Origin: Candidatus Aminicenantota bacterium
Lineage (GTDB): Bacteria; Acidobacteriota; Aminicenantia; Aminicenantales; Aminicenantaceae
Length of the DNA stretch: 5,620 nucleotides
Direction: 5' to 3'
Assembly: GCA_030617525.1 (NCBI GenBank)
Contig: JAUWVG010000192.1
Coordinates: 1-5,620 of the forward strand
The translations under genes and the position numbers were made by a program. A model generated the notes under the pieces. The model was given only the letters and a program-made list of their open reading frames with translations, was not told the DNA's origin and did not search any database. The first letter of the stretch is position 1. Each line of letters opens with the position of its first letter. Shown in pieces: positions 1 to 5,620 of the stretch.

Positions 1-12
1 ATTCTCCCTGAG

Positions 13-129
13 AAATCTGAAGGGGATGGAAGAAGCGACATCCGAGGATTTAGCCTTACCGAGTTGTTCATCGAGGGGAGGCGACCTTGTCGGCCGCTGA
101 GTATGTTTGAGTATGGACAGAAAACTCGG
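13..129. other. Candidate structured RNA or repeat-element fragment at left edge
   Basis: No recognised family. The segment is clearly richer in GC than the AT-rich leader after it and contains nested inverted repeats. AAATC (13-17) pairs with GATTT (47-51), and inside it GGATG (24-28) pairs with CATCC (39-43) around a 10-nt loop. CCGAGTT (59-65) pairs perfectly with AACTCGG (123-129). Within that outer stem, GGCGAC (80-85) pairs with GTCG-g-CC (89-95) with one bulged G. A direct repeat GAGTATG occurs at 99-105 and 109-115. This could be the 3' part of a structured RNA, a cis-regulatory leader of the next gene, or a repetitive element. Two frames are open into the left edge (stops at 98-100 and 142-144), so the tail of a protein gene is an alternative, but neither short peptide is recognisable. 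The strand cannot be decided because stems are symmetric. Confidence 0.3.
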
Positions 130-184
130 ATTATTATATCTTAATAATATTTCATTGAAGAAAATAATTTCCCGGAGACTTTAA
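130..184 (+). promoter_or_regulatory. AT-rich leader and RBS of the PLP-enzyme gene
   Basis: This is the short upstream region of the gene starting at 185. It holds a 7-bp AT-only inverted repeat, ATTATTA (130-136) and TAATAAT (142-148), with a 5-nt loop. There is no GC-rich stem plus T-run, so it is not a convincing intrinsic terminator. TATTAT-like -10 candidates lie around 132-137, but no -35 box at good spacing is evident. The Shine-Dalgarno GGAG at 174-177 sits 7 nt before the ATG, and an in-frame TAA at 182-184 directly precedes the start codon, which fixes the start at 185. Confidence 0.4.
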
Positions 185-1882
185 ATGGATAAATTTGCCA
201 TAGAAAATGTTCGTAAAGATGTTTTAGGAAACAATGTTCTTTTTAATACTCCTTTCGGCGAGAGGCATCTCCTCTACGCGGATTACACAGCCTCAGGCAG
301 AGGAGTAAGCTCTATAGAGAAAAAAATCATCAATATACTAAGGTCTTATGCCAATACTCATACCGAAGATGCCTATTCAGGAAAACACTTAACAAATCTT
401 CTCCACAAAGCTGAAGCCAATATGAAAAGATTTGTTAACGCTGGAGATCATGGAAAAATCATCGCTACAGGTTCCGGAACTACCGGAGCTTTAAAAAAAC
501 TACAAGAGATCCTTGGAATTTACCTTCCACCTGTAACAAAGGAGCAAATATTCAACTCCATATCGGAATCAGGAGAATTCTGCCAGAGAACATTGGAGAA
601 AATTGAAAAAGACAGACCTGTTGTCTTCATCGGCCCATATGAGCACCACACAAACGAGCTGATGTGGAGGGAAGCTTTTGTAGAGGTTGTTAAGATCGGA
701 TTGGATCAACACGGACTCATTGACCTTAAGAATCTTGAAGAAAGATTATCCGATTCAAAATACAAAAATCGACAGAAAATGAGTTCTTTTTCGGCTGGAT
801 CCAACATTACGGGGATTAAGACTGAAGTCTATGACATAGCCCGCATTTGCCACGAACACAACTCCCTTGTTTTTTTCGATTTTGCTGCCATCGCTCCATA
901 TGTTGAGATAAACATGAACAGAGATGATAGAGCTTATTTTGACGCCATCTTTTTTTCACCTCATAAATTCCTTGGGGGCCCGGGATCAAGCGGAATCCTT
1001 GTTTTTAATGAAAGAATTTACAGACAAGATCTTCCCCCAACCACAGCCGGAGGTGGTACAGTCATTTATGTTGGTTTCAACACCCATAATTTCTCAAACG
1101 ATATCGAAACAAGAGAAAAGGCTGGAACACCACCTATTCTTCAGACAATTAAAGCCTCACTTGCTATGGAACTTAAGGAAAATATTGGAGTCAAGGTTAT
1201 CGAAAAAATAGAGAATAGATATAAAAAATATTTTATCGGAGAGCTGGAAAATATAAAAAATCTTGAAATCATCGGGAGTGTTCCTCCCGAACACCGTGTC
1301 CCTATAGTCTCTTTCAACATCCTTCACAACGAAAAAAAATTGCATCCTCAACTCGTCACCAAACTGATGAGCGATCTTTTTGGAATCCAGTCAAGGGGTG
1401 GCTGCAGTTGTGCCGGACCTTATGGGCATATCCTGCTCGACATCGACCAAGAGCGGTCATTAAAGATTAGAAACCTCATTCTGAAAGGCTATGAAGGTTT
1501 TAAAGCAGGTTGGGTTCGCCTTAACGTGCACTACATTATGACTGTGGAAGATGTCGAATATATACTCAAGGCCATCAAATTTATTGCCTGCTCAGGTCAT
1601 TTATTTCTGAAAAAATACGCATTTAATGTAAAAACCGGGGAATGGAAGTATATTGGATTCAAAGAAGAGACGGATTTTTCAGTCGATGAGGATTTTGTAC
1701 TAAAAACAGTCGAAATCTCAAACCTTCAAAAATTACGTGAATCCTATATTAAAAAAGCTGAAGAATTGGCGGCTGAGCTTATAAAAGAAAAGGACGTCAT
1801 TTTCGCGCGAGATAGTGAAAAGATTGAAGAAATCAAATTCTTCGATTACATCCACAAAACCCTGGAATCCTCAAAGCCTTGA
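185..1882 (+). CDS. Class V aminotransferase / cysteine-desulfurase-like PLP enzyme
   Basis: A 565-residue cytoplasmic fold-type I PLP enzyme, related to the NifS/SufS group and probably acting on an amino acid such as cysteine; the substrate is not proven. Visible landmarks: YANTHTE (55-61); phosphate loop ATGSGTTGAL (94-103); EHHTN (153-157), matching the PLP-stacking His region of SufS; SAGSNITG (203-210); Asp232 in FFDFAAIAPY for the pyridine nitrogen; Schiff-base Lys261 in SPHKFLGG; AGTPP (313-317); the cysteine loop RGGCSCAGP (404-412) with Cys407 and Cys409, Cys409 aligning with the CAxP nucleophile of group II desulfurases; and Arg445 in WVRLNVHY, where SufS binds the substrate carboxylate. 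Oddities: the usual DGAQ Gln is Ala235, and the protein is about 150 residues longer than typical SufS. The extra length is an insert near 115-147 and a C-terminal extension from about 470. GGAG 7 nt upstream and an in-frame stop just before the ATG support the start. It looks monocistronic. The PLP fold is certain; desulfurase activity is inferred. Confidence 0.88.
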   Translation: MDKFAIENVRKDVLGNNVLFNTPFGERHLLYADYTASGRGVSSIEKKIINILRSYANTHTEDAYSGKHLTNLLHKAEANMKRFVNAGDHGKIIATGSGTTGALKKLQEILGIYLPPVTKEQIFNSISESGEFCQRTLEKIEKDRPVVFIGPYEHHTNELMWREAFVEVVKIGLDQHGLIDLKNLEERLSDSKYKNRQKMSSFSAGSNITGIKTEVYDIARICHEHNSLVFFDFAAIAPYVEINMNRDDRAYFDAIFFSPHKFLGGPGSSGILVFNERIYRQDLPPTTAGGGTVIYVGFNTHNFSNDIETREKAGTPPILQTIKASLAMELKENIGVKVIEKIENRYKKYFIGELENIKNLEIIGSVPPEHRVPIVSFNILHNEKKLHPQLVTKLMSDLFGIQSRGGCSCAGPYGHILLDIDQERSLKIRNLILKGYEGFKAGWVRLNVHYIMTVEDVEYILKAIKFIACSGHLFLKKYAFNVKTGEWKYIGFKEETDFSVDEDFVLKTVEISNLQKLRESYIKKAEELAAELIKEKDVIFARDSEKIEEIKFFDYIHKTLESSKP

Positions 1883-1896
1883 ATCCTCGAATCCTT
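1865..1896 (+). repeat. 8-bp tandem repeat across the stop codon
   Basis: Four consecutive 8-bp units read GAATCCTC, AAAGCCTT, GAATCCTC, GAATCCTT; the second is degenerate. They encode the last residues of the PLP enzyme and continue past its TGA (1880-1882) into the convergent intergenic gap. The remaining gap to 1950 holds no hairpin with a T-run on either strand, so I see no intrinsic terminator for either convergent gene. The repeat could be a slipped-strand microsatellite; its function is unknown. Confidence 0.6.
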
Positions 1897-1950
1897 TGTA
1901 TAAAATGCATCAACTAATCGGTAGAAGAACCTTTATTATCCTAGAGTGTT

Positions 1951-4900
1951 TTAAGCTGGAGGACGGTTTTGCAGATAGGTTATCATTTTGGGAACAACCA
2001 GTGGGACAACATCGGGAAGCATTTTCGGCATCAGGTTATCCATGATTTTTGGCATCATATCCGGCATCTGTTCTTCCATGTAATCGGGCATAGGAATTCT
2101 CTTTTCCACTCTCTCAAGCATGGTGGGCATAACTTTGGACATCATTCCGGGAAGAAGCTTGGGAAAGAGAAAAGGAAAAACGGGTTTCATAATGGCGAAC
2201 ATGGCTCCACCGATAAACCCAAGTCTGCCAATGAATCGCATCATGCCTCCCATTCCCATCGGCATGGCGTCGAGCATCTCGGGCCACATGGAATCCATCA
2301 GGTCCGCAAATCCCTGAGGCGTCATTAGGGCAATCATGCCTTCAAAAACAGCCCACTGTCTGCTCACTTCAGGACTTGGATCCTCAAATTCTTTGCCCAG
2401 TGCTCTACAGGCGAATGCGGCCAGGTCGTGCACTTCTGTAGGGATGTTCTTTTTTTCCTTAGTCACCCGCAGTTGAAACTCACAACAAGGACAGAGGGCC
2501 AATATGGAATTGGCCTTAATATCCTCAGCTTCATCCATCCGGGACTTTCCGATCTCATGGGCAACTAGCGGATCCTTGATTAAAGTCAACACGCTCCCGC
2601 AGCAGTGGCCTTCTTCTTTGTTATGAGCCATTTCTTCGAACTTCACTCCAGGGATAGCCTTAATAACCTCTCGAGGTTCATCATACACACCAGAAACTCG
2701 CCCGATATGACAGGAATCATGCCAGGTTACTATTTCATGAATCGGATGAGTGAACTTGAACTCACCTTTTTTGATTTTATCAGCAATCAATTCACTGTAG
2801 TGCTTAGTCTTAATATTGTACTCGATGCCGAGTTTTTTGGCCCAGTCAGCATACGTATGACGCCACATCATGTCACATGCAGGACACGAGGTGATGACTG
2901 TATCAGCACCAGCAGCTTTAACAGCAGCGATGTTCTTTTTTAAAATATCTTCAAATATTTTCCATTTCCCGGCCACAAGCATTGGTGTCCCGCAGCAATT
3001 TTCCACATTTCCCAGATAGGTAAAATCAACACCCGCTTCATCCAGGAGTGTGACGGCAGCTTGCCCAATGTCATTTTCAACATAGGAAACGGTGCAGCCG
3101 GCAAAATAGACATTCTCACTCTTTACACCCTTACCATGTTTTTCTTTCATCTCCTTCGGGAACCATTTGGTTCTATCTTTGCGATAGCCGGCCCATATGT
3201 TCCCTTCTGCTTCACAGGCAGCAGCCATCATCTCGAAAGGAGGAAAGGTCATTTGTTTGTCCTCATGGATCAGTTTGCCACGGAGCGTCATCCAGGAAGT
3301 CTCGATGGGAAGGGCTGCCGAACAGCGGTTGTTGCAGAATTCGCATGTCGTGCAGACCAAAATTGTATCCACCATGAACTGATCCCATTTGACCTTTCCT
3401 TCCATGTACTCCCGGAGCCAGTACCATTTTCCTCTGGGTGACTGGCTTTCCCATCCGCGTCCAAAGAACTGGTCACACTCATCCAGACAATAACCGCACT
3501 GAGAACAGGCATAGGCATACCAGGCAACATCCGCCGGAATTCCTCGCACGGACTTTTTCGGACGTTCTCCGACACGGGTGACAACCAAATTTCCAAAGGG
3601 CCTGGCCAGAGGTTCGAAGACATTCAGAATGTTGATGACTTTGCCCAAGGCTTTTCCGCCCAAGACTTTATCAGGGTTGAGGATTTTATTAGGATCAACC
3701 TGCTTCTTAAAAGCATTTAGTCTTTGAGTGCGGTCCTTACCCAGGACACTTTCCACTTTACTGGTAAAATAGAGCCCTGTTGAATAAGGGCGTCCTCCAA
3801 ATTTCTTAGCGATCTTCATGATGCTCAAAACAAGTCCATAGACGAAGTTATAAGAAAATTTTCTCTGGTCGCTGGGGATGAATCCTAAAATGACGGCTTC
3901 AGGTTTTCCGTCTTTTCCGTTTTTGATGACAACGCCCTCTTTGACAACAGGCTGATTAATTTTTTGTTCGATCTCATCCATCACATGGCCCAGTTTATCA
4001 AGAGGGATGACGACTTCGGCAGGAACGAGTGATGGGCCAAGGCGCTTGACAACCATCAATTTGAAACGGTTTTCCCACTCATGATCCGCAATTTTCTGTG
4101 TGAGAATATCTCCTTCGCATTTCTTTATAATCTCTGGAAGCTTGGTCTTGATTTCTTCTTCATCGTCCTTCCTGTAAGCTATAGTTGCGATATAGGCTGC
4201 GGGGAGGATAATTTTATGTTCTACTGGTTTGCCGTGGTGGGTCTGCACAGGAGAGCGGTTTTTCATCTCAGCCATCCGTGGATTGATGAAAACTAAAGAC
4301 CAGATGGGAAGATCACGATCTATAAACTCCTGGAAAATTCGAGAAAGGGCATGTGCATCCGGACAAGCGATCGCAGTGACACCAATATTGGTCAGCTTCT
4401 GCACGCGAATTGTCACTTGACTGATAAAGCCGGTTATACCTTCGGCATCAGCCACGAGCTCGAGTTCGTCACCGGTGACTTTTTTGACTTCTCCGGACGG
4501 GAGCACGATGCAGGCGCTGACAACGTTTTCCGAAAACCAGCCATATTCGTAAGAGCCGATACCCGCTCCTCCTTGAGCAAGCCAGCCTCCTGCGGAAGAA
4601 GAGGGATAACTGGTCGGATAGAGGCGGATGACCAGGCCCTTGGATTTTATTTTTTTATCCAGTTGTTCCCAGGTAATTCCAGGTTCAACAGTGACCGTTT
4701 CTTTTTCCTCATCCACAGAAATAACATCTTTCATCCTATAAAAATCAACAACGATTCCCTTCCGTGTAGGGATGATACCGCCGTATCCGGAAGAGCCTTT
4801 TCCTCTGGGGACGAGAGGGACGTTATTTTCATTAGCCCAACAAACCAAATCCTTCAATTCCTCTTCGTTTTCAGGTTGGACAACTGCATAGGGTATAGTG

Positions 4901-5040
4901 TTTCCAATCAAAGGCTTAAAAAGCCCCGCGATAGCTGCTATGTCATGACTGTAGAGTCTTCTTTCTGTCGGATTAAAATTGGCTCTGTCTTTAAATCTTT
5001 CTTCAAGCCATTTGCGTTTTTTCTTGTTCAGTTTTGCCAT
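1951..5040 (-). CDS. FAD-binding / Fe-S / double-CCG oxidoreductase (GlcD-HdrD-like fusion)
   Basis: A 1029-residue fusion flavoprotein that probably oxidises an organic acid-like substrate and passes electrons through iron-sulfur clusters. Domains in order: PCMH-type FAD-binding domain at about 48-214 (PRGKGSSGYGG at 78-88 and the SSSAGGWLAQGGAGIG stretch at 147-162); FAD-oxidase C-like region at about 220-462, ending in VDPNKILNPDKV; ferredoxin-like domain with C512/C515/C518/C522 and C563/C566/C569/C573 for two cubane [4Fe-4S] clusters; CCG domain 1 (C649, C682-C683, C719, C722); CCG domain 2 (C777, C813-C814, C850, C853); and a Met/Pro-rich tail from about 895. No signal peptide is seen, so it is cytoplasmic, possibly membrane-attached through the tail. 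The architecture recalls GlcD-GlcF or YdiJ-type fused 2-hydroxyacid dehydrogenases. However, the HxGDGNxH and EHGxG motifs of that group are absent, so the substrate is left open. AGGAGG lies 6 nt upstream of the ATG. It follows an arsR-like gene on the same strand, probably co-transcribed. Confidence 0.92.
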   Translation of the reverse strand: MAKLNKKKRKWLEERFKDRANFNPTERRLYSHDIAAIAGLFKPLIGNTIPYAVVQPENEEELKDLVCWANENNVPLVPRGKGSSGYGGIIPTRKGIVVDFYRMKDVISVDEEKETVTVEPGITWEQLDKKIKSKGLVIRLYPTSYPSSSAGGWLAQGGAGIGSYEYGWFSENVVSACIVLPSGEVKKVTGDELELVADAEGITGFISQVTIRVQKLTNIGVTAIACPDAHALSRIFQEFIDRDLPIWSLVFINPRMAEMKNRSPVQTHHGKPVEHKIILPAAYIATIAYRKDDEEEIKTKLPEIIKKCEGDILTQKIADHEWENRFKLMVVKRLGPSLVPAEVVIPLDKLGHVMDEIEQKINQPVVKEGVVIKNGKDGKPEAVILGFIPSDQRKFSYNFVYGLVLSIMKIAKKFGGRPYSTGLYFTSKVESVLGKDRTQRLNAFKKQVDPNKILNPDKVLGGKALGKVINILNVFEPLARPFGNLVVTRVGERPKKSVRGIPADVAWYAYACSQCGYCLDECDQFFGRGWESQSPRGKWYWLREYMEGKVKWDQFMVDTILVCTTCEFCNNRCSAALPIETSWMTLRGKLIHEDKQMTFPPFEMMAAACEAEGNIWAGYRKDRTKWFPKEMKEKHGKGVKSENVYFAGCTVSYVENDIGQAAVTLLDEAGVDFTYLGNVENCCGTPMLVAGKWKIFEDILKKNIAAVKAAGADTVITSCPACDMMWRHTYADWAKKLGIEYNIKTKHYSELIADKIKKGEFKFTHPIHEIVTWHDSCHIGRVSGVYDEPREVIKAIPGVKFEEMAHNKEEGHCCGSVLTLIKDPLVAHEIGKSRMDEAEDIKANSILALCPCCEFQLRVTKEKKNIPTEVHDLAAFACRALGKEFEDPSPEVSRQWAVFEGMIALMTPQGFADLMDSMWPEMLDAMPMGMGGMMRFIGRLGFIGGAMFAIMKPVFPFLFPKLLPGMMSKVMPTMLERVEKRIPMPDYMEEQMPDMMPKIMDNLMPKMLPDVVPLVVPKMITYLQNRPPA

Positions 5041-5119
5041 CTCTTGCCTCCTAAAAAAGAAAGAATGGTTATTCCCCCTATCTTACTAATAGAATCTGTT
5101 TATTTTTAAAGAATGGAGT
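5041..5119 (-). promoter_or_regulatory. Intercistronic gap with strong RBS for the oxidoreductase
   Basis: This 79-bp spacer lies between the arsR-like stop and the oxidoreductase start, reading on the reverse strand. A perfect AGGAGG (plus-strand 5047-5052) lies 6 nt before the ATG and fixes that start. No terminator hairpin separates the genes, consistent with co-transcription. A 9-bp direct repeat CCATTCTTT (reverse strand) occurs at 5060-5068 and 5108-5116; it may be chance in AT-rich DNA. I see no clear internal promoter. Confidence 0.55.
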
Positions 5120-5443
5120 TTACTTTCCGCCGAGAATTGTCTGGTTTTCCTTGATTCTTTTAGTAAGGACTTCAGCAATGAGGTCGTAAGCTTGAATGAT
5201 ATTTGGATGAGCCAAGCTGTAGAAGACACTCGTTCCCTCTCGCCTTGGCTTAAGCAGTCCTTTTTCTTTCAAGATATTTAGATGTTGGGAGAGGTTTGAA
5301 ATATCCATTTTGGTAATTCTGGCCAACTCTGAAACTGTCAGCTCTTTTTTTCTGAGTGAATCGATGATGAAAAGCCTTTTCGGATGTCCGAAGCTCTTGC
5401 AGGCTTCGGCATGGAGTTCGTAATACTGCATGGTTTTTGCCAT
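5120..5443 (-). CDS. ArsR-family winged-helix transcriptional regulator
   Basis: A 107-residue DNA-binding protein, the usual size for ArsR/SmtB repressors, which bind as dimers and leave DNA on sensing a metal or other signal. The winged helix-turn-helix spans about 18-76: FGHPKRLFIIDSL, then ELTVSELARIT, the recognition helix around MDISNLSQHLNILKEKG (46-62) and the wing KPRREGTSVFYSL. The ELCVCDL-type arsenic site in the helix before the recognition helix is absent, and the only cysteine is Cys15 in the N-terminal helix. It is therefore probably not a classical arsenite or alpha-3N metal sensor; what it senses cannot be told. A longer reading would start at 5491, but GGAGG lies 7 nt upstream of the ATG at 5443 and the family starts near here, so I chose 5443. 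It is the first gene of a probable unit with the flavin/iron-sulfur oxidoreductase and is divergent from the partial gene at 5585. Confidence 0.9.
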   Translation of the reverse strand: MAKTMQYYELHAEACKSFGHPKRLFIIDSLRKKELTVSELARITKMDISNLSQHLNILKEKGLLKPRREGTSVFYSLAHPNIIQAYDLIAEVLTKRIKENQTILGGK

Positions 5444-5450
5444 AATATTT

Positions 5451-5455
5451 CCTCC
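5451..5455 (-). promoter_or_regulatory. RBS that decides the arsR-like start
   Basis: GGAGG on the reverse strand lies 7 nt before the ATG at 5443-5441. The upstream in-frame ATG at 5491 lies in very AT-rich DNA and would add 16 residues atypical of the family, with no comparable Shine-Dalgarno sequence. This site supports the 107-residue product. Confidence 0.8.
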
Positions 5456-5574
5456 AAAAATGACTTTATTATATTTTTTAAAATAAATCAATATAAATAT
5501 TAATTTATAATATTATAATATATATTAAAGTATTATATGAGTATATTATAAATATCTAAAATTATGTATTTAAA
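5456..5574. promoter_or_regulatory. Extremely AT-rich divergent promoter / candidate operator region
   Basis: The stretch 5461-5570 has only 8 G or C in 110 bases. It lies between the divergent arsR-like gene and the forward gene at 5585, so it must hold both promoters and is the natural place for an ArsR operator. Perfect palindromes are visible: TTATAATATTATAA at 5505-5518 and the overlapping ATATTATAATAT at 5510-5521. A further pair, TATAATAT (5514-5521) and ATATTATA (5543-5550), is inverted about a centre near 5532. TATAAT on the reverse strand (plus-strand 5473-5468) is a plausible -10 box 25 nt upstream of the arsR-like ATG, but no good -35 is visible. In such biased DNA palindromes arise easily by chance, so the operator call is tentative. 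Confidence 0.5.
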
Positions 5575-5579
5575 AGGAG
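5575..5579 (+). promoter_or_regulatory. RBS of the partial right-edge gene
   Basis: AGGAG lies 5 nt before the ATG at 5585, directly after the AT-rich divergent region. It is the main evidence that the right-edge reading frame is a real gene. Confidence 0.65.
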
Positions 5580-5584
5580 CGCAA

Positions 5585-5620
5585 ATGAAGATAAACGCAC
5601 AAGCCAAAATTGTTGCCTTA
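5585..5620 (+). CDS. Start of an unidentified gene, cut by the window edge
   Basis: Only the first 12 codons are present, reading MKINAQAKIVAL. The start is supported by AGGAG 5 nt upstream and by its place opposite the divergent arsR-like gene. The product cannot be recognised from so few residues; a hydrophobic stretch may be beginning at IVAL, but this is uncertain. By position it is a likely regulatory target of the ArsR-family protein. Confidence 0.55.
   Translation, partial: MKINAQAKIVAL

Noticed and set aside
1..129. Lysine, glycine or TPP riboswitch
   Set aside because: Fragments such as CTGAAGGGG, GGACAGA and CCTGAGA look similar at first sight, but the conserved core order and pairing of these riboswitches, as I recall them, do not match.
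1..144. C-terminal part of an upstream protein gene (frame ending at 142-144 or at 98-100)
   Set aside because: Both frames are open to the window edge but give short, unrecognisable peptides, and the reverse strand is also open there. Not enough to choose one.
130..148. Intrinsic terminator hairpin
   Set aside because: The inverted repeat is AT-only, with no GC-rich stem and no T-run directly after it.
924..1211. Forward 95-codon frame inside the PLP-enzyme gene
   Set aside because: It lies wholly inside the well-supported 565-codon gene in another frame and has no recognisable motif.
1969..2328. Forward 119-codon, His-rich reading frame
   Set aside because: It is antisense to the Met-rich tail: the many CAT (His) codons are reverse complements of ATG (Met). 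It has no ribosome binding site and no family resemblance.
4351..5109. Forward 252-codon open frame opposite the FAD domain
   Set aside because: The reverse-strand frame has clear FAD-binding motifs and a perfect RBS. The forward peptide has low-complexity, unrecognisable sequence and runs across the real gene's start.
5444..5491. Longer N-terminus for the ArsR-family protein, starting at 5491
   Set aside because: It would add 16 residues from AT-rich promoter DNA that are unusual for the family, while a perfect GGAGG stands 7 nt before the inner ATG at 5443.

Overview
The window looks like an ordinary chromosomal stretch from a moderately AT-rich, probably anaerobic bacterium. A sulfate reducer of the Desulfobacterota type is my best guess. 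The basis is the large flavin/iron-sulfur oxidoreductase with HdrB-like cysteine (CCG) domains, the strong GGAGG-type ribosome binding sites and the overall style. This is inference from gene content, not a taxonomic identification.

Layout, left to right. Bases 1-129 are a comparatively GC-rich fragment that can form several stem-loops; they may be the 3' part of a structured RNA or a repetitive element cut by the window edge. An AT-rich leader (130-184) precedes a forward gene (185-1882) for a 565-residue fold-type I, class V aminotransferase / cysteine-desulfurase-like PLP enzyme. A short 8-bp tandem repeat (1865-1896) runs across its stop codon. Only 68 bp separate this stop from the end of a convergent reverse-strand gene (1951-5040). 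That gene encodes a 1029-residue fusion of an FAD-binding (PCMH/GlcD-like) dehydrogenase, a two-cluster ferredoxin-like domain, two complete HdrB-type CCG cysteine domains and an unusual Met/Pro-rich C-terminal tail. Upstream of it on the same strand is a 107-residue ArsR-family regulator (5120-5443). A promoter region of about 7% GC (5456-5574) then separates arsR from a divergent forward gene, of which only 12 codons are visible (5585-5620).

How the parts may work together: the arsR-like gene and the flavin/iron-sulfur gene are collinear, 79 bp apart and each have a strong ribosome binding site, so they probably form a two-gene unit. The regulator probably acts at the AT-rich divergent region on its own unit and perhaps on the partial gene. 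The oxidoreductase would take electrons from an organic substrate through FAD, pass them along two cubane clusters and deliver them to HdrD-like CCG centres, possibly at the membrane through the Met/Pro-rich tail. The PLP enzyme is convergent and shows no direct functional link, although both genes fit sulfur or redox metabolism. I see no CRISPR array, tRNA, rRNA, transposase or intrinsic terminator. The most unusual items are the Met/Pro tail, the loss of the canonical GlcD catalytic motifs in an enzyme with intact HdrB-type signatures, and the structured element at the left edge.
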